64,000 bases of DNA from Pseudomonas sp. G34 (GTDB lineage Bacteria > Pseudomonadota > Gammaproteobacteria > Pseudomonadales > Pseudomonadaceae): NCBI RefSeq assembly GCF_031119625.1, contig NZ_JAVHZV010000004.1, forward strand, positions 42,896 through 106,895, in the 5' to 3' direction. The position numbers and the translations under genes were made by a program. A model generated the notes under the pieces. It saw only the letters and a list, made by a program, of their open reading frames with translations, was not told the origin of the DNA and searched no databases. This document shows, in pieces, positions 25,323-34,407 of the stretch. Positions within the stretch are counted from its first letter, which is position 1. Every line of letters starts with the position of its first letter.

Positions 25323-26327
25323 ATGTACAGCCCCCGTACGCGTCATGTTCCCGCCCTGCTTGCCGCCCTGTTCTGCACCGCGCCACTGCCCGCCGTGGCG
25401 GACTGGAAACCCGAAAAGAACGTGGAGATCGTCGTGGCCGGCGGCCCCGGTGGTGGTACCGATCAGCTCGGCCGGGTGATCCAGTCGGCAATCACTCAGC
25501 ACAAGCTGCTCGACGTCAACACCGTGGTGTTCAACAAGGGCGGTGGCAATGGCGCCGAAGCTTTCCTGGAAATGAAATTGGCCGAGGGCGACGCCAACAA
25601 ACTGGTGATCGGCACCAACAACGTCTACCTGCTGCCGCTAGTGGCCAAGCTGGGCTATCAATGGACCGATCTCACCCCGGTCGCTGCGGTGGCCGAAGAT
25701 GACTTCATACTCTGGACCTATCAGGGCGCGCCCTGGAAGGACGCTGCCTCGTTCAAGACCGCCCTGGCCAAGAATGCTGCCAAGATGCGCATTGGCGGCA
25801 GCCAGTCCAAGGACGTCGACCAGACCCTATCGCTGCTGCTCGGCCAGCAGGCCGGCACCAAGCTCACCTACATCCCCTTCAAAAGCGGCAGCGAGGCGTC
25901 CACGCAGCTGGCCGGCAAACACATCGCCGCCAACTTCAACAACCCGGCCGAGAGCGTCAGCCAATGGCGCGGTGGCCAGGTGGTACCACTGTGCGTGTTC
26001 AGCCAGGAGCGCATGGGCTACACCCAGAAGGTGACCGAGACCCAGTCCTGGGCCGACGTGCCGACCTGCAAGGAGCAGGGCCTGGGCATCGACCAGTACC
26101 GTTTCCCGCGCACCGTGTTCCTGCCCGGCGGCGTCACCGACGAGCAGCGCGCCTTCTACGTCGAGCTGCTGCGCAAGGTCAGCCAAACACCGGAATTCAA
26201 GACCTACGTGGAACGCTCGGCCCTGGCACCGACCTTCCTCTCCGGCGACGAGCTGGTGAGCTACATCGAGAAGGATCGCGAGCGCGTTATCCCGGTGTTC
26301 AAGGAAGCCGGCTGGCTGCGCGACTAA
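25323..26327 (+). CDS. tctC: Tripartite tricarboxylate transporter substrate-binding protein
   Basis: A 334-residue periplasmic protein of the Bug/TctC family: signal peptide to about PLPAVA, then NVEIVVAGGPGGGTDQLGRVIQ (the conserved ligand-binding loop) and FPRTVFLPGGVTDEQRAFYV. It binds carboxylates and delivers them to TctAB. It is first in tctC-tctB-tctA and divergent from the catabolic operon. Confidence 0.9.
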   Translation: MYSPRTRHVPALLAALFCTAPLPAVADWKPEKNVEIVVAGGPGGGTDQLGRVIQSAITQHKLLDVNTVVFNKGGGNGAEAFLEMKLAEGDANKLVIGTNNVYLLPLVAKLGYQWTDLTPVAAVAEDDFILWTYQGAPWKDAASFKTALAKNAAKMRIGGSQSKDVDQTLSLLLGQQAGTKLTYIPFKSGSEASTQLAGKHIAANFNNPAESVSQWRGGQVVPLCVFSQERMGYTQKVTETQSWADVPTCKEQGLGIDQYRFPRTVFLPGGVTDEQRAFYVELLRKVSQTPEFKTYVERSALAPTFLSGDELVSYIEKDRERVIPVFKEAGWLRD

Positions 26328-26392
26328 ACCGCGCGCCCTTCCCGACCGGCGCTTGGACGCCGGGTTGTACTGTTCACCGCGAGGAAATCCTC

Positions 26393-26923
26393 ATGTCCAA
26401 CACCACGGATACGCCGCTGGTCGCCACCCGCTGGGTGGAAATCGGCCTGGCACTGTTCACCGCCGCACTGGGCGCCGTCGTCATGGTCGGCGCCGTCGAG
26501 ATCGGCATGGGCTGGGGCGATGTCGGCCCCGAGGCCGGTTACTTTCCCTTCTACATCGGCCTGCTGCTCAGCGCCGCCAGCGTCGGCAACCTGATTCTGG
26601 CGCTGCTGCGCAATCCGGCGCTGAATGCCACCTTCGTCGGTCGCAAGGCGTTCCGCCAGGTGCTGGCGGTGTTCGTACCGATCGTCCTGTACGTCACCGC
26701 CATGCCGTTCACCGGTATCTACCTGGCCTCGGCAGTGTTCATCGCCTGGTTCATGTGGCGTGACCGCCAGCGCAGCACGCCGTACGGCATTCCCATCGTG
26801 GCGGCGATTTCCTGCGGCGCTGCGCTGGCCAGCTACCTGATCTTCGCCCTGTGGTTCAAGGTGCCGCTCGACAGCGGTGTGCTGGGTGACCTGGCGGCCG
26901 TCGCCGGAGGAGCGCTGCGATGA
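26393..26923 (+). CDS. tctB: Tripartite tricarboxylate transporter small permease
   Basis: A 176-residue protein with four membrane segments and the TctB start region (EIGLALFTAALGAVVM, then GPEAGYFPFYIGLLL). It starts at ATG 26393 after GAGGAAATCC. The stop overlaps the tctA start by 4 bp (ATGA). Confidence 0.88.
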   Translation: MSNTTDTPLVATRWVEIGLALFTAALGAVVMVGAVEIGMGWGDVGPEAGYFPFYIGLLLSAASVGNLILALLRNPALNATFVGRKAFRQVLAVFVPIVLYVTAMPFTGIYLASAVFIAWFMWRDRQRSTPYGIPIVAAISCGAALASYLIFALWFKVPLDSGVLGDLAAVAGGALR

Positions 26924-28440
26924 GCGAAATCGACTCCCTGATGCAGGGCATGGCCCTGATCCTGACCCCGCATCACATCGGCCTGATGGTCATCGGCGTG
27001 CTGCTCGGCATCCTCGTCGGCGTGCTGCCCGGCCTCGGCGCACCCAATGGCGTAGCCTTGCTGCTGCCACTGACGTTCACCATGGAGCCGGTGTCGGCGA
27101 TCATCCTGCTCTCGTGCATGTACTGGGGCGCGCTGTTCGGCGGCTCGATCACCTCGATCCTGTTCAATATTCCCGGTGAACCCTCATCGGTGGCGACCAC
27201 CTTCGATGGCTACCCCATGGCGCGCAACGGCCAGGCCGGCGAAGCATTGACTGCGGCCTTCACCTCGGCGTTGCTCGGTGCGCTGGTCGGCGTGCTGCTG
27301 CTGACCTTCCTGTCCACGCGCATTGCCGAGTTCGCCATGGCGTTCAGCTCGCCCGAGTTCTTCGCCGTCTACCTGTTGGCGTTCTGCACCTTCATCGGCA
27401 TGAGCAAGAACCCGCCACTGAAGACCGTGGTGGCAATGATGATCGGTTTCGCCATGGCCGCCGTCGGCATGGATACCGTTTCCGGCGAGCTGCGCCTGAC
27501 CTATGACCAGCCTTGGCTGCTCTCGGGCCTGAGCTTCGAAGTGGCGGTGATCGGTCTGTTCGGGATTGGCGAGATTCTCTGCACGGTCGAGGAAGGTCTG
27601 GTGTTTCGCGGCGAGCGCGCGCGCATCACGCCGATGACCATCCTGCGCACTTGGGCCAAGCTGCCACGCTACTGGCTGACCTGGCTGCGCAGCGCCCTGG
27701 TCGGCTGCTGGATGGGCGTCACCCCGGGAGGGCCGACCGCCGCCTCGTTCATGAGCTACAGCCTGGCGCGGCGCTTCTCGAAGAACCGCGACAACTTCGG
27801 CAAGGGCGAAGTGGAAGGCGTGATCGCTCCGGAAACTGCCGACCACAGCGCCGGCACCAGCGCCCTGCTGCCGATGCTGACCCTGGGTATTCCCGGCTCG
27901 GCGACCGCCGCAGTGATGCTCGGCGGCCTGATGATCTGGGGCCTGCATCCCGGCCCGACGCTGTTCGTCGAGCAGCACGACTTCGTCTGGGGCCTGATCG
28001 CCAGCATGTACCTGGGCAACGTGGTGAGCCTGATCGTGGTGCTGGCCACCGTGCCGCTGTTCGCCTCGATCCTGCGCATTCCGTTCTCGATCATCGCGCC
28101 GATCATCATCATGGTCTGTTCGATCGGCGCCTACTCGGTGCACAACTCGATGTTCGACGTCGGCCTGATGCTGGTCTTTGGTGCCCTGGGCTACCTGTTC
28201 AAGAAGCTCGGCTACCCCATCGCCCCGCTGATTCTCGCGGCAGTGCTGGGCGACAAGGCCGAAGACGCGTTCCGCCAGTCGATGCTGTTCTCCGATGGCC
28301 AGCTGTCGATCTTCTGGTCCAACCCGCTGGTCGGCAGCCTGACTACCGCCGCGCTGCTGATGCTGTTCTGGCCATTGCTGGCCCGCGTCCTCAAGGCGCT
28401 GCTCGGCACCCGCCAGGGGCACGCGCGTCGTGTCTCGTAA
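26920..28440 (+). CDS. tctA: Tripartite tricarboxylate transporter large permease
   Basis: A 506-residue, 12-segment permease with the family marks GVLPGLGAPNGVALLLPLT, GGSITSILFNIPGEPSSV, TPGGPTAASFMSYSLA and GIPGSATAAVMLGGLMIWG. It forms the membrane channel with TctB. The following LysR gene may be in the same transcript. Confidence 0.92.
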   Translation: MSEIDSLMQGMALILTPHHIGLMVIGVLLGILVGVLPGLGAPNGVALLLPLTFTMEPVSAIILLSCMYWGALFGGSITSILFNIPGEPSSVATTFDGYPMARNGQAGEALTAAFTSALLGALVGVLLLTFLSTRIAEFAMAFSSPEFFAVYLLAFCTFIGMSKNPPLKTVVAMMIGFAMAAVGMDTVSGELRLTYDQPWLLSGLSFEVAVIGLFGIGEILCTVEEGLVFRGERARITPMTILRTWAKLPRYWLTWLRSALVGCWMGVTPGGPTAASFMSYSLARRFSKNRDNFGKGEVEGVIAPETADHSAGTSALLPMLTLGIPGSATAAVMLGGLMIWGLHPGPTLFVEQHDFVWGLIASMYLGNVVSLIVVLATVPLFASILRIPFSIIAPIIIMVCSIGAYSVHNSMFDVGLMLVFGALGYLFKKLGYPIAPLILAAVLGDKAEDAFRQSMLFSDGQLSIFWSNPLVGSLTTAALLMLFWPLLARVLKALLGTRQGHARRVS

Positions 28441-28552
28441 TCGTCAGCAGGCCGGGCTGTTCCTGGCCACGGCTACGGGGCGCTCGCTGATGACTGGCGA
28501 GCGCCGCGATTTCTTGTCACCCTTGGCCGACGCCCCCGCCACGAGCCGCGCC

Positions 28553-29491
28553 ATGTCCCGCATTCCTGACGCCAGCATCATCCACAGCCGCCTGCGCTTG
28601 CGCCAGCTACGCCTGATGCTGGCCCTGCAGGAGTTCGGCTCGCTGCGCCGCGCCGCCGAGGAGATCGGCATGACCCAACCGGCGGCCACCAAGATGCTCC
28701 ATGAGGCGGAAAGCCTGCTCGGTGTCGAGCTGTTCGAACGCCTGCCGCGCGGCATGCGCGCTACGGCCTTCGGCGAAACGGCGATCTACTACGCCAAGAT
28801 GATCTTTGCCGAGCTGTCGGGCATGCGCGAGGAGTTCGCCGCGCTGGAATCGGGCAACCTCGGGCGGGTCACCATCGGCGCCATTCCGGCCCTGGCCTCG
28901 GGCCTGCTGACGCGCACTATCGCCACGCTGAAGAAGAGCCACCCGCGGCTGTCCATGAGCATCCAGGTCGATACCAGCGACGTGCTGGTACAGGCCCTGC
29001 AACAGGACCAGCTGGATGTGGTGCTGGGACGGATTCCCGACGGCGCGCGTACCGATGACCTGCTGTTCGACAGCCTGGGCGAGGAAACCCTGTGCGTGGT
29101 GGCCGGCGCCCAGCATCCCATGGCCGGGGCCAGCAAGCTGAGCTGGCACGAGCTGCAGGATATGACCTGGGTGCTGCAGCAGCATCCCAGCCCGATGCGT
29201 ACGATCATCAACCAGGCATTCCACAACGCGCGGGTCGACATTCCCAGCAGCATCGTCGAGACCACCTCGATCATGACTCTGCTGTCGCTGTTGCAGCAGA
29301 CCGACATGATCGGCGTCACCCCGGTGTCGGTGATCAACGACTACCCCGGCAAGCACCTGCTCAAGGTCCTGCCGATCGTCTTCGAGCCACGCTTGCCGCC
29401 CTACGGCCTGATTACCCGCCGCCACCGCATTCAGTCATCGGCCATGCAGGCGTTCATCAATGCGGTAAAGGACGAACACGCCAACGAGTGA
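28553..29491 (+). CDS. LysR family transcriptional regulator
   Basis: A 312-residue protein. The N-terminal winged helix-turn-helix is RLRQLRLMLALQEFGSLRRA then AEEIGMTQPAATKMLHEAE and the dimer helix; a periplasmic-binding-type effector domain follows. Starts at 28430 and 28490 are also in frame, but the conserved region begins just after ATG 28553; none has a strong ribosome-binding site. Being next to tctCBA, it is the best candidate regulator for the transport and catabolic genes and for the GATAAC elements. Confidence 0.85.
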   Translation: MSRIPDASIIHSRLRLRQLRLMLALQEFGSLRRAAEEIGMTQPAATKMLHEAESLLGVELFERLPRGMRATAFGETAIYYAKMIFAELSGMREEFAALESGNLGRVTIGAIPALASGLLTRTIATLKKSHPRLSMSIQVDTSDVLVQALQQDQLDVVLGRIPDGARTDDLLFDSLGEETLCVVAGAQHPMAGASKLSWHELQDMTWVLQQHPSPMRTIINQAFHNARVDIPSSIVETTSIMTLLSLLQQTDMIGVTPVSVINDYPGKHLLKVLPIVFEPRLPPYGLITRRHRIQSSAMQAFINAVKDEHANE

Positions 29492-29611
29492 TCGCCTGCA
29501 ACCAGGCTTTTCGCAACGAAACGGCAACTTTTACAAGATTTTGCCGACAGGGCGGCGATCCGGCACACTAGCGGCCCCGAGCTCCGGCTCGTCGCCGCAG
29601 CCAGATTTCGT

Positions 29612-32095
29612 ATGACCCGCTCCCCGCTTCGCCGCCTCGCCTTCGGTACCCTGCGCCGCCTGCTGTACCTGTGGGTGCGCTCGGAAACCATCAATCAGTC
29701 GGCCTTCACCCTCAAGCTCGACCGCAGCAAGCCGGTGTTCTACGTGCTGCAGCAGCCGTCGGTGAGTGACCTGGCGGTGCTCGATCACGAATGCAGCAAG
29801 GCCAACCTGCCGCGCCCGGTGTTGCCCATGGCAGTCGGCGAGCTGGTCGAACCGGCGGCGTTCTTCTACCTGACGCCGGAGCCCGACTGGCTCGGCCGCC
29901 AGGACAAGCGCGGTATTTCGCCAACCCTGCAGCGCATGGTCGCCGCCCTGAGCGAAGAGGCCGCCGAGCAGGCGCAGATCATTCCGGTCAGCGTGTTCTG
30001 GGGGCAGTCCCCCAACCGCGAAACCAGCCCCTGGAAGCTGTTGTTCGCCGACAGCTGGGCGGTGACCGGCCGCCTGCGCCGGCTGGTGAGCATCCTGATC
30101 CTGGGCCGCACCACCCGCGTGCAGTTCTCCACGCCGATCCAGCTGCGCGAGCTGATCGAGCAGAACAAGGGTCAAGAGCGCACCCTGCGCATGGTGCATC
30201 GCATCCTGCGGGTGCACTTTCGCAACCAGAAGGCCGCGGTCATCGGCCCGGACGTGTCGCACCGCCGCAACCTGGTCAAGGGCCTGATACACGGCCCGCA
30301 AGTGCGCCAGGCAATCGCCGATGAAGCCGAGCGCGAGAAGATCTCCCATGACAAGGCCGAAGCCCTGGCCCTGCGCTATGGCAACGAGATCGCCTCGGAC
30401 TACACCTACACGGCGATCCGCTTTCTCGAGCTGATCCTGTCGTGGTTCTGGAACAAGATCTACGACGGCATCAAGGTCAACCACATCGAAGGCGTGCAGG
30501 ACATAGCCCAGGGCCACGAAGTGATCTACGTGCCCTGCCACCGCAGCCACATCGACTACCTGCTGCTCTCCTACCTGCTGTTTCGCAACGGCCTGACGCC
30601 GCCGCACATCGCCGCCGGCATCAACCTCAACATGCCGATCATAGGCGGCCTGCTGCGCCGCGGTGGCGCCTTCTTCATGCGCCGCACCTTCAAGGGCAAC
30701 CCGCTGTACACCGCGGTGTTCAACGAATACCTGCACACCCTGATCAGCAAGGGCTACCCGGTCGAATACTTCGTCGAGGGTGGCCGCTCGCGCACCGGGC
30801 GCATGCTGCGGCCGAAGACCGGCATGCTCGCCATCACCCTGCGCAGCTACCTGCAGAGCCATCGCCTGCCGGTGGTGTTCGTGCCGGTGTACATCGGCTA
30901 CGAGCGCGTACTGGAAGGCCGCACCTACCTGGGCGAGCTGCGCGGGGCGAGCAAGAAGAAGGAATCGATCTTCGATATCTTCAAGGTCATCGGCGCGCTC
31001 AAGCAGCGCTTCGGTCACGTGTGGGTCAACTTCGGCGAGCCGATCAAGCTCGACGCCTTTCTCGATGCCCAGCAGCCGGACTGGCGTGAGCAGAGCCTCG
31101 GCCCCGACTATCGCCCGGCCTGGCTCAACGAAACCACCAATCGCCTGGGAGAACGGGTGGTTCAACGCCTCAACGAAGCGGCGGCGATCAACCCGGTGAA
31201 CCTGGTGGCCCTGGCGCTGCTGTCGACCAGCAAGCTGGCGCTGGACGAGCGCGGCCTGGTGCGCATTCTCGACCTGTACCAGAGCCTGCTGCGCCGCGTG
31301 CCCTACTCGCCGCACACCACGGTACCGGAAGGCGACGGCCTGGCGCTGATCGAGCACGTGCGCGGCATGGAGCTGCTCTGCGAACAGAAGGATGCCCTGG
31401 GTCGCATCCTTTATCTGGACGAGCAGAACGCGGTGCTGATGACCTACTACCGCAACAACGTGCTGCACATCTTCGCCCTGCCCGGCCTGATCGCCAGCTT
31501 CTTCCAGAGCAGCGGGCGGATGAGCCGCGAGCAGATCCTGCGCTTCGTCCACGCCCTGTACCCGTACCTGCAGTCCGAGTTGTACATCCGCTGGGCCGAT
31601 GACGAACTCGACGAGGTGGTCGACCAGTGGCTCGCCGCCTTCGTCGAGCAGGGCCTGCTCAAGCAGGAGAACGACCTGTACGTGCGCCCGGCGCCGAGCT
31701 CGCGCAACTTCGTGCTGCTGACCCTGCTGTCGCGCGCCATCGCCCAGACCCTGCAGCGCTTCTACATGGCCAGCGCGCTGCTGCTCAACGCCGGGCAGAA
31801 CACCATCAGCGCCGAGGAGCTGGAGGAGCTGTGCACGGTGATGGCCCAGCGTCTGTCGATCCTCCATGGGCTCAACGCGCCGGAGTTCTTCGACAAGAGC
31901 CTGTTCCGCCATTTCATCCAGACGCTGCTCGACCAGGGCGTGCTGCGCCAGGACGAAGCCGGCAAGCTCAGCCACCCGCCGGCCTTCGCCGAGCTGGCCG
32001 AAGGCGCCGCCAAGCGCGTGCTGCCGGCGGAGATTCGCCTGTCGATCCGCCAGGTGACCATGGATCGCAGCGAGGAGCTGATCGACGGGCTGTGA
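29612..32095 (+). CDS. plsB: Glycerol-3-phosphate 1-O-acyltransferase
   Basis: An 827-residue membrane-associated enzyme that makes lysophosphatidic acid from acyl-ACP/CoA and glycerol-3-phosphate, the first step of phospholipid synthesis. The four acyltransferase blocks are present in order: [15 protein letters not shown] (H-x4-D, about residues 309-315), [22 protein letters not shown] and [10 protein letters not shown]. Length matches the PlsB family. It starts at ATG 29612 with no strong ribosome-binding site. Confidence 0.95.
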   Translation: MTRSPLRRLAFGTLRRLLYLWVRSETINQSAFTLKLDRSKPVFYVLQQPSVSDLAVLDHECSKANLPRPVLPMAVGELVEPAAFFYLTPEPDWLGRQDKRGISPTLQRMVAALSEEAAEQAQIIPVSVFWGQSPNRETSPWKLLFADSWAVTGRLRRLVSILILGRTTRVQFSTPIQLRELIEQNKGQERTLRMVHRILRVHFRNQKAAVIGPDVSHRRNLVKGLIHGPQVRQAIADEAEREKISHDKAEALALRYGNEIASDYTYTAIRFLELILSWFWNKIYDGIKVNHIEGVQDIAQGHEVIYVPCHRSHIDYLLLSYLLFRNGLTPPHIAAGINLNMPIIGGLLRRGGAFFMRRTFKGNPLYTAVFNEYLHTLISKGYPVEYFVEGGRSRTGRMLRPKTGMLAITLRSYLQSHRLPVVFVPVYIGYERVLEGRTYLGELRGASKKKESIFDIFKVIGALKQRFGHVWVNFGEPIKLDAFLDAQQPDWREQSLGPDYRPAWLNETTNRLGERVVQRLNEAAAINPVNLVALALLSTSKLALDERGLVRILDLYQSLLRRVPYSPHTTVPEGDGLALIEHVRGMELLCEQKDALGRILYLDEQNAVLMTYYRNNVLHIFALPGLIASFFQSSGRMSREQILRFVHALYPYLQSELYIRWADDELDEVVDQWLAAFVEQGLLKQENDLYVRPAPSSRNFVLLTLLSRAIAQTLQRFYMASALLLNAGQNTISAEELEELCTVMAQRLSILHGLNAPEFFDKSLFRHFIQTLLDQGVLRQDEAGKLSHPPAFAELAEGAAKRVLPAEIRLSIRQVTMDRSEELIDGL

Positions 32096-32138
32096 GCCAC
32101 CGGCCATCTCATCGGGGCGCCGAGTGCGCCGGGCGTTA

Positions 32139-32167
32139 TTGAGGTTTGCCGCCACAGCCCCTAAGAT
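32139..32167 (+). promoter_or_regulatory. Candidate sigma-70 promoter for the lipoprotein gene
   Basis: TTGAGG (32139-32144) and TAAGAT (32162-32167) separated by 17 bp, about 34 nt upstream of the GTG start of the lipoprotein gene. Confidence 0.45.
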
Positions 32168-32200
32168 GCGTCGTTGGGGCCACTTAGGGCAGGGATTTTC

Positions 32201-33280
32201 GTGCGTTATCACACCATTTTAGGATCACTGGCGATCGTAGTTTCCGGTTGCGCCATGCAACCGTCCGTATCGACCTCTAAAGAAGAAAAGCCGGCGCAAC
32301 CGGCTGCAGTCGCAGAACAGACCGTCGCCGCACCCGCCAGCGCGCAACCCGCGCCGCAGCCGGTTGCCGCCGCCACGCCGAGCGAGGCACCCGCCGCCGC
32401 GCCGGTAGCCCGCGAGCCCCAGGAATACGAAATCCAGCCTGGCCAGTGCTGGGTGCATGCCCAGGTGCGCCCGCGCCCGGTGCAGAGCACCCAGGAAGTA
32501 GTGGTCAAGGACTCGGTCAACAAGATCACCGTGACCCCCGCCGAGCTCGAGAAGGGCTTCAAGCAGGTGGTCACCCGTGAGGGCACCAAGACCTACCGCA
32601 TCGAGCCGCCGACCTACCGGGTGGTCTCCGAGCAGGTCAAGATCCGCCCGGAAGTGAAGCGCTACATCGTGGTGCCGGCCGTCTACCAGGACGTCAAGGA
32701 AACCGTGACCCTCGAAGAAGCCAAGACCGTGCTCGACCAGTGCCGCGCCGCCGGCACCCGCTATTCGACTGGCACCGGTGCGATGTCCTTCTGCGCCCGC
32801 CAGGTGCCGGCCAAGCAGGAAGTGGTCAAGGTCAAGAAGCTGGTTTCGCCGGAAACCGTGCGGGTGGAAACCGACCCCGCGCAGTACAAGAGCGTGACCC
32901 GCTGGATCGTCGACAAGCCGGCCCAGGCCGTTGAAGTCACCCTGGATCCGGAATACACCAAGGTCGCCTCCACCGAAGTGGTACGCCCGGTGGAAGCCAA
33001 CCAGATCATCCTGCCGGAAGAGAAGCGCCAGCTGCAGGTCACCCGCTTCGAAGGCACCGCGCGCATCGTCTCGCGGCAGACCATTTGCGACCCGGACATC
33101 AATGACGACCTGGTTACCCGCCTGCAGCAGAGCCTGGTCAAGCGTGGCTTCAACCCAGGCCGCGTCGACGGCAAGCTCGGCAAGCGCACCCTCGATGCGC
33201 TGACCGAATTCCAGACCGCCAACGGCCTGGCCGTCGGCGCCCTGACCCTGGAAAGCCTGACCGCCCTGGAAGTCCAGTAA
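32201..33280 (+). CDS. Lipoprotein with C-terminal peptidoglycan-binding domain
   Basis: A 359-residue envelope protein. With GTG 32201 as start it has a short lipoprotein signal, LGSLAIVVSGC, with lipidated C17. An Ala/Pro/Glu-rich linker (about 25-75) follows, then a long middle part of repeated Val-rich short segments (TYRVVSEQVKIRPEVKRYIV, VPAVYQDVKETVTLEEAKTV, then a further run of the same kind), and a peptidoglycan-binding 1 domain at the end (LQQSLVKRGFNPGRVDGKLG then KRTLDALTEFQ). It probably tethers the outer membrane to the cell wall; the middle domain is not one I can name. An ATG at 32174 would destroy the lipoprotein signal. Confidence 0.82.
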   Translation: MRYHTILGSLAIVVSGCAMQPSVSTSKEEKPAQPAAVAEQTVAAPASAQPAPQPVAAATPSEAPAAAPVAREPQEYEIQPGQCWVHAQVRPRPVQSTQEVVVKDSVNKITVTPAELEKGFKQVVTREGTKTYRIEPPTYRVVSEQVKIRPEVKRYIVVPAVYQDVKETVTLEEAKTVLDQCRAAGTRYSTGTGAMSFCARQVPAKQEVVKVKKLVSPETVRVETDPAQYKSVTRWIVDKPAQAVEVTLDPEYTKVASTEVVRPVEANQIILPEEKRQLQVTRFEGTARIVSRQTICDPDINDDLVTRLQQSLVKRGFNPGRVDGKLGKRTLDALTEFQTANGLAVGALTLESLTALEVQ

Positions 33281-33289
33281 CGCCGAATC

Positions 33290-33312
33290 GGCACGCCCGC
33301 AACGGGCGTGCC
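33290..33312 (+). terminator. Hairpin after the lipoprotein gene
   Basis: Perfect 10-bp stem GGCACGCCCG/CGGGCGTGCC with a 3-nt loop, 10 nt after the stop. No T run follows. Confidence 0.55.
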
Positions 33313-33398
33313 GCCCTCTCCCTCCCCGCAACCTTCGCCGCGCCCCGCCCCAGCCTGCTAAGCTCGCTGCCTATCTCCACCGCTCGAAGGTTACCGCC

Positions 33399-34076
33399 AT
33401 GCTCCGCATCCCCGCTCTCGTCGCCGGCCTGTTGCTGTCGGCCAACGTGTTCGCCCTGTCGCTTGCCGACCTCAGCCAGCAGGACGCCAGCGGCGGCCTC
33501 AAGGATGCCCTCACCCAGGGCGCCAAGGTGGCCGTGCAGCAGCTCGGCAAGCCCGGCGGCTTCAGCAACAACCCCGACGTGCGCATCGAGCTGCCCGGCA
33601 AACTCGGCAAGGCCGCCAAGACCATGAAGATGATGGGCATGGGCGCCCAGGTCGAGCAGCTGGAAACCAGCATGAACAAGGCCGCCGAAGCCGCCGTGCC
33701 CCAGGCCCAGGCGCTGCTGGTCGATGCGGTGAAGAAGATGAGCGTGCAGGACGCCAAGAGCATCCTCGCAGGCCCCCAGGACTCGGCCACCCAGTACCTG
33801 AACAAGAGCAGCCGCGAGCAGATCCGCGCCAAGTTCCTGCCCATCGTCAAGCAGGCCACCGACCAGGTCGGCCTGGCCAAGCAGTACAACAGCTTCGCCG
33901 GCCAGGCAGCGACTTTCGGCGTGCTCGACGCCAAGAGCGCCAATATCGAAAGCTACGTGACCGAGCAGGCCCTCGACGGCCTGTTCGAGATGATCGCCAA
34001 GCAGGAAGCCAGCATCCGCGAAAACCCGGCGGCGGCGGCCACCAGCCTGGCGAAGAAAGTGTTCGGCGCGCTGTAA
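33399..34076 (+). CDS. DUF4197 domain-containing protein
   Basis: A 225-residue protein with a signal peptide (VAGLLLSANVFA) and an all-helical mature part typical of DUF4197: SLADLSQQDASGGLKDALTQ, MMGMGAQVEQLETSMNKAAE and the C-terminal ALDGLFEMIAKQEASIRENP. Function is unknown; it is predicted to be periplasmic. It is followed by a strong terminator, so it ends its transcription unit. Confidence 0.88.
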   Translation: MLRIPALVAGLLLSANVFALSLADLSQQDASGGLKDALTQGAKVAVQQLGKPGGFSNNPDVRIELPGKLGKAAKTMKMMGMGAQVEQLETSMNKAAEAAVPQAQALLVDAVKKMSVQDAKSILAGPQDSATQYLNKSSREQIRAKFLPIVKQATDQVGLAKQYNSFAGQAATFGVLDAKSANIESYVTEQALDGLFEMIAKQEASIRENPAAAATSLAKKVFGAL

Positions 34077-34095
34077 GCGGCGAGCTGCAAGAAAA

Positions 34096-34127
34096 GGGGC
34101 TGGCGCGTATGCACCAGCCCCTTTTTT
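34096..34127 (+). terminator. Intrinsic terminator of the DUF4197 gene
   Basis: GGGGCTGG (34096-34103) pairs with CCAGCCCC (34114-34121), followed by TTTTTT. The upstream AAAA extends the stem into the T run. Confidence 0.92.
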
Positions 34128-34137
34128 CTGCGTTGCG

Positions 34138-34306
34138 GGACGGATAAAGCGTCGTCCAGCCTACGACTGTAATGGCTGAAAAGGGGCGGGAGCGGTCGTT
34201 CGTAGGGTGGACCGGGGCGCGTAGCTGACGCTTCACCTACGCGGCCCGACCCGTCCACCACCCCGTGATCGCAACGGTGGATGAAAAGAGCGTCATCCAC
34301 CCTACG
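34138..34306. repeat. REP-like inverted repeats ending in CCACCCTACG
   Basis: The gap after the terminator contains a stem GGTGGATGA/TCATCCACC (34276-34284, 34293-34301), an outer pair CGTAGGGTGGA (34201-34211) with TCCACCCTACG (34296-34306), and a degenerate third copy around 34138-34167. The ending CCACCCTACG is shared with the repeat at 56536-56595. The remainder to 34407 shows no gene. Confidence 0.7.
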
Positions 34307-34407
34307 AAGTTATGCACTGGTGATTATCTGTGGGAGCGGCGAACGGCTGCTTTTGCCTTTTACCAACGCGCCCAAGCAACGCGAGTTCTCAAAGGCCAAT
34401 CAGGCCT

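Noticed and set aside
29531..32212. 893-codon open frame on the minus strand opposite plsB
   Set aside because: It arises from the high GC of third codon positions in plsB. The product is rich in Gln, His, Ala, Arg and has no domain.
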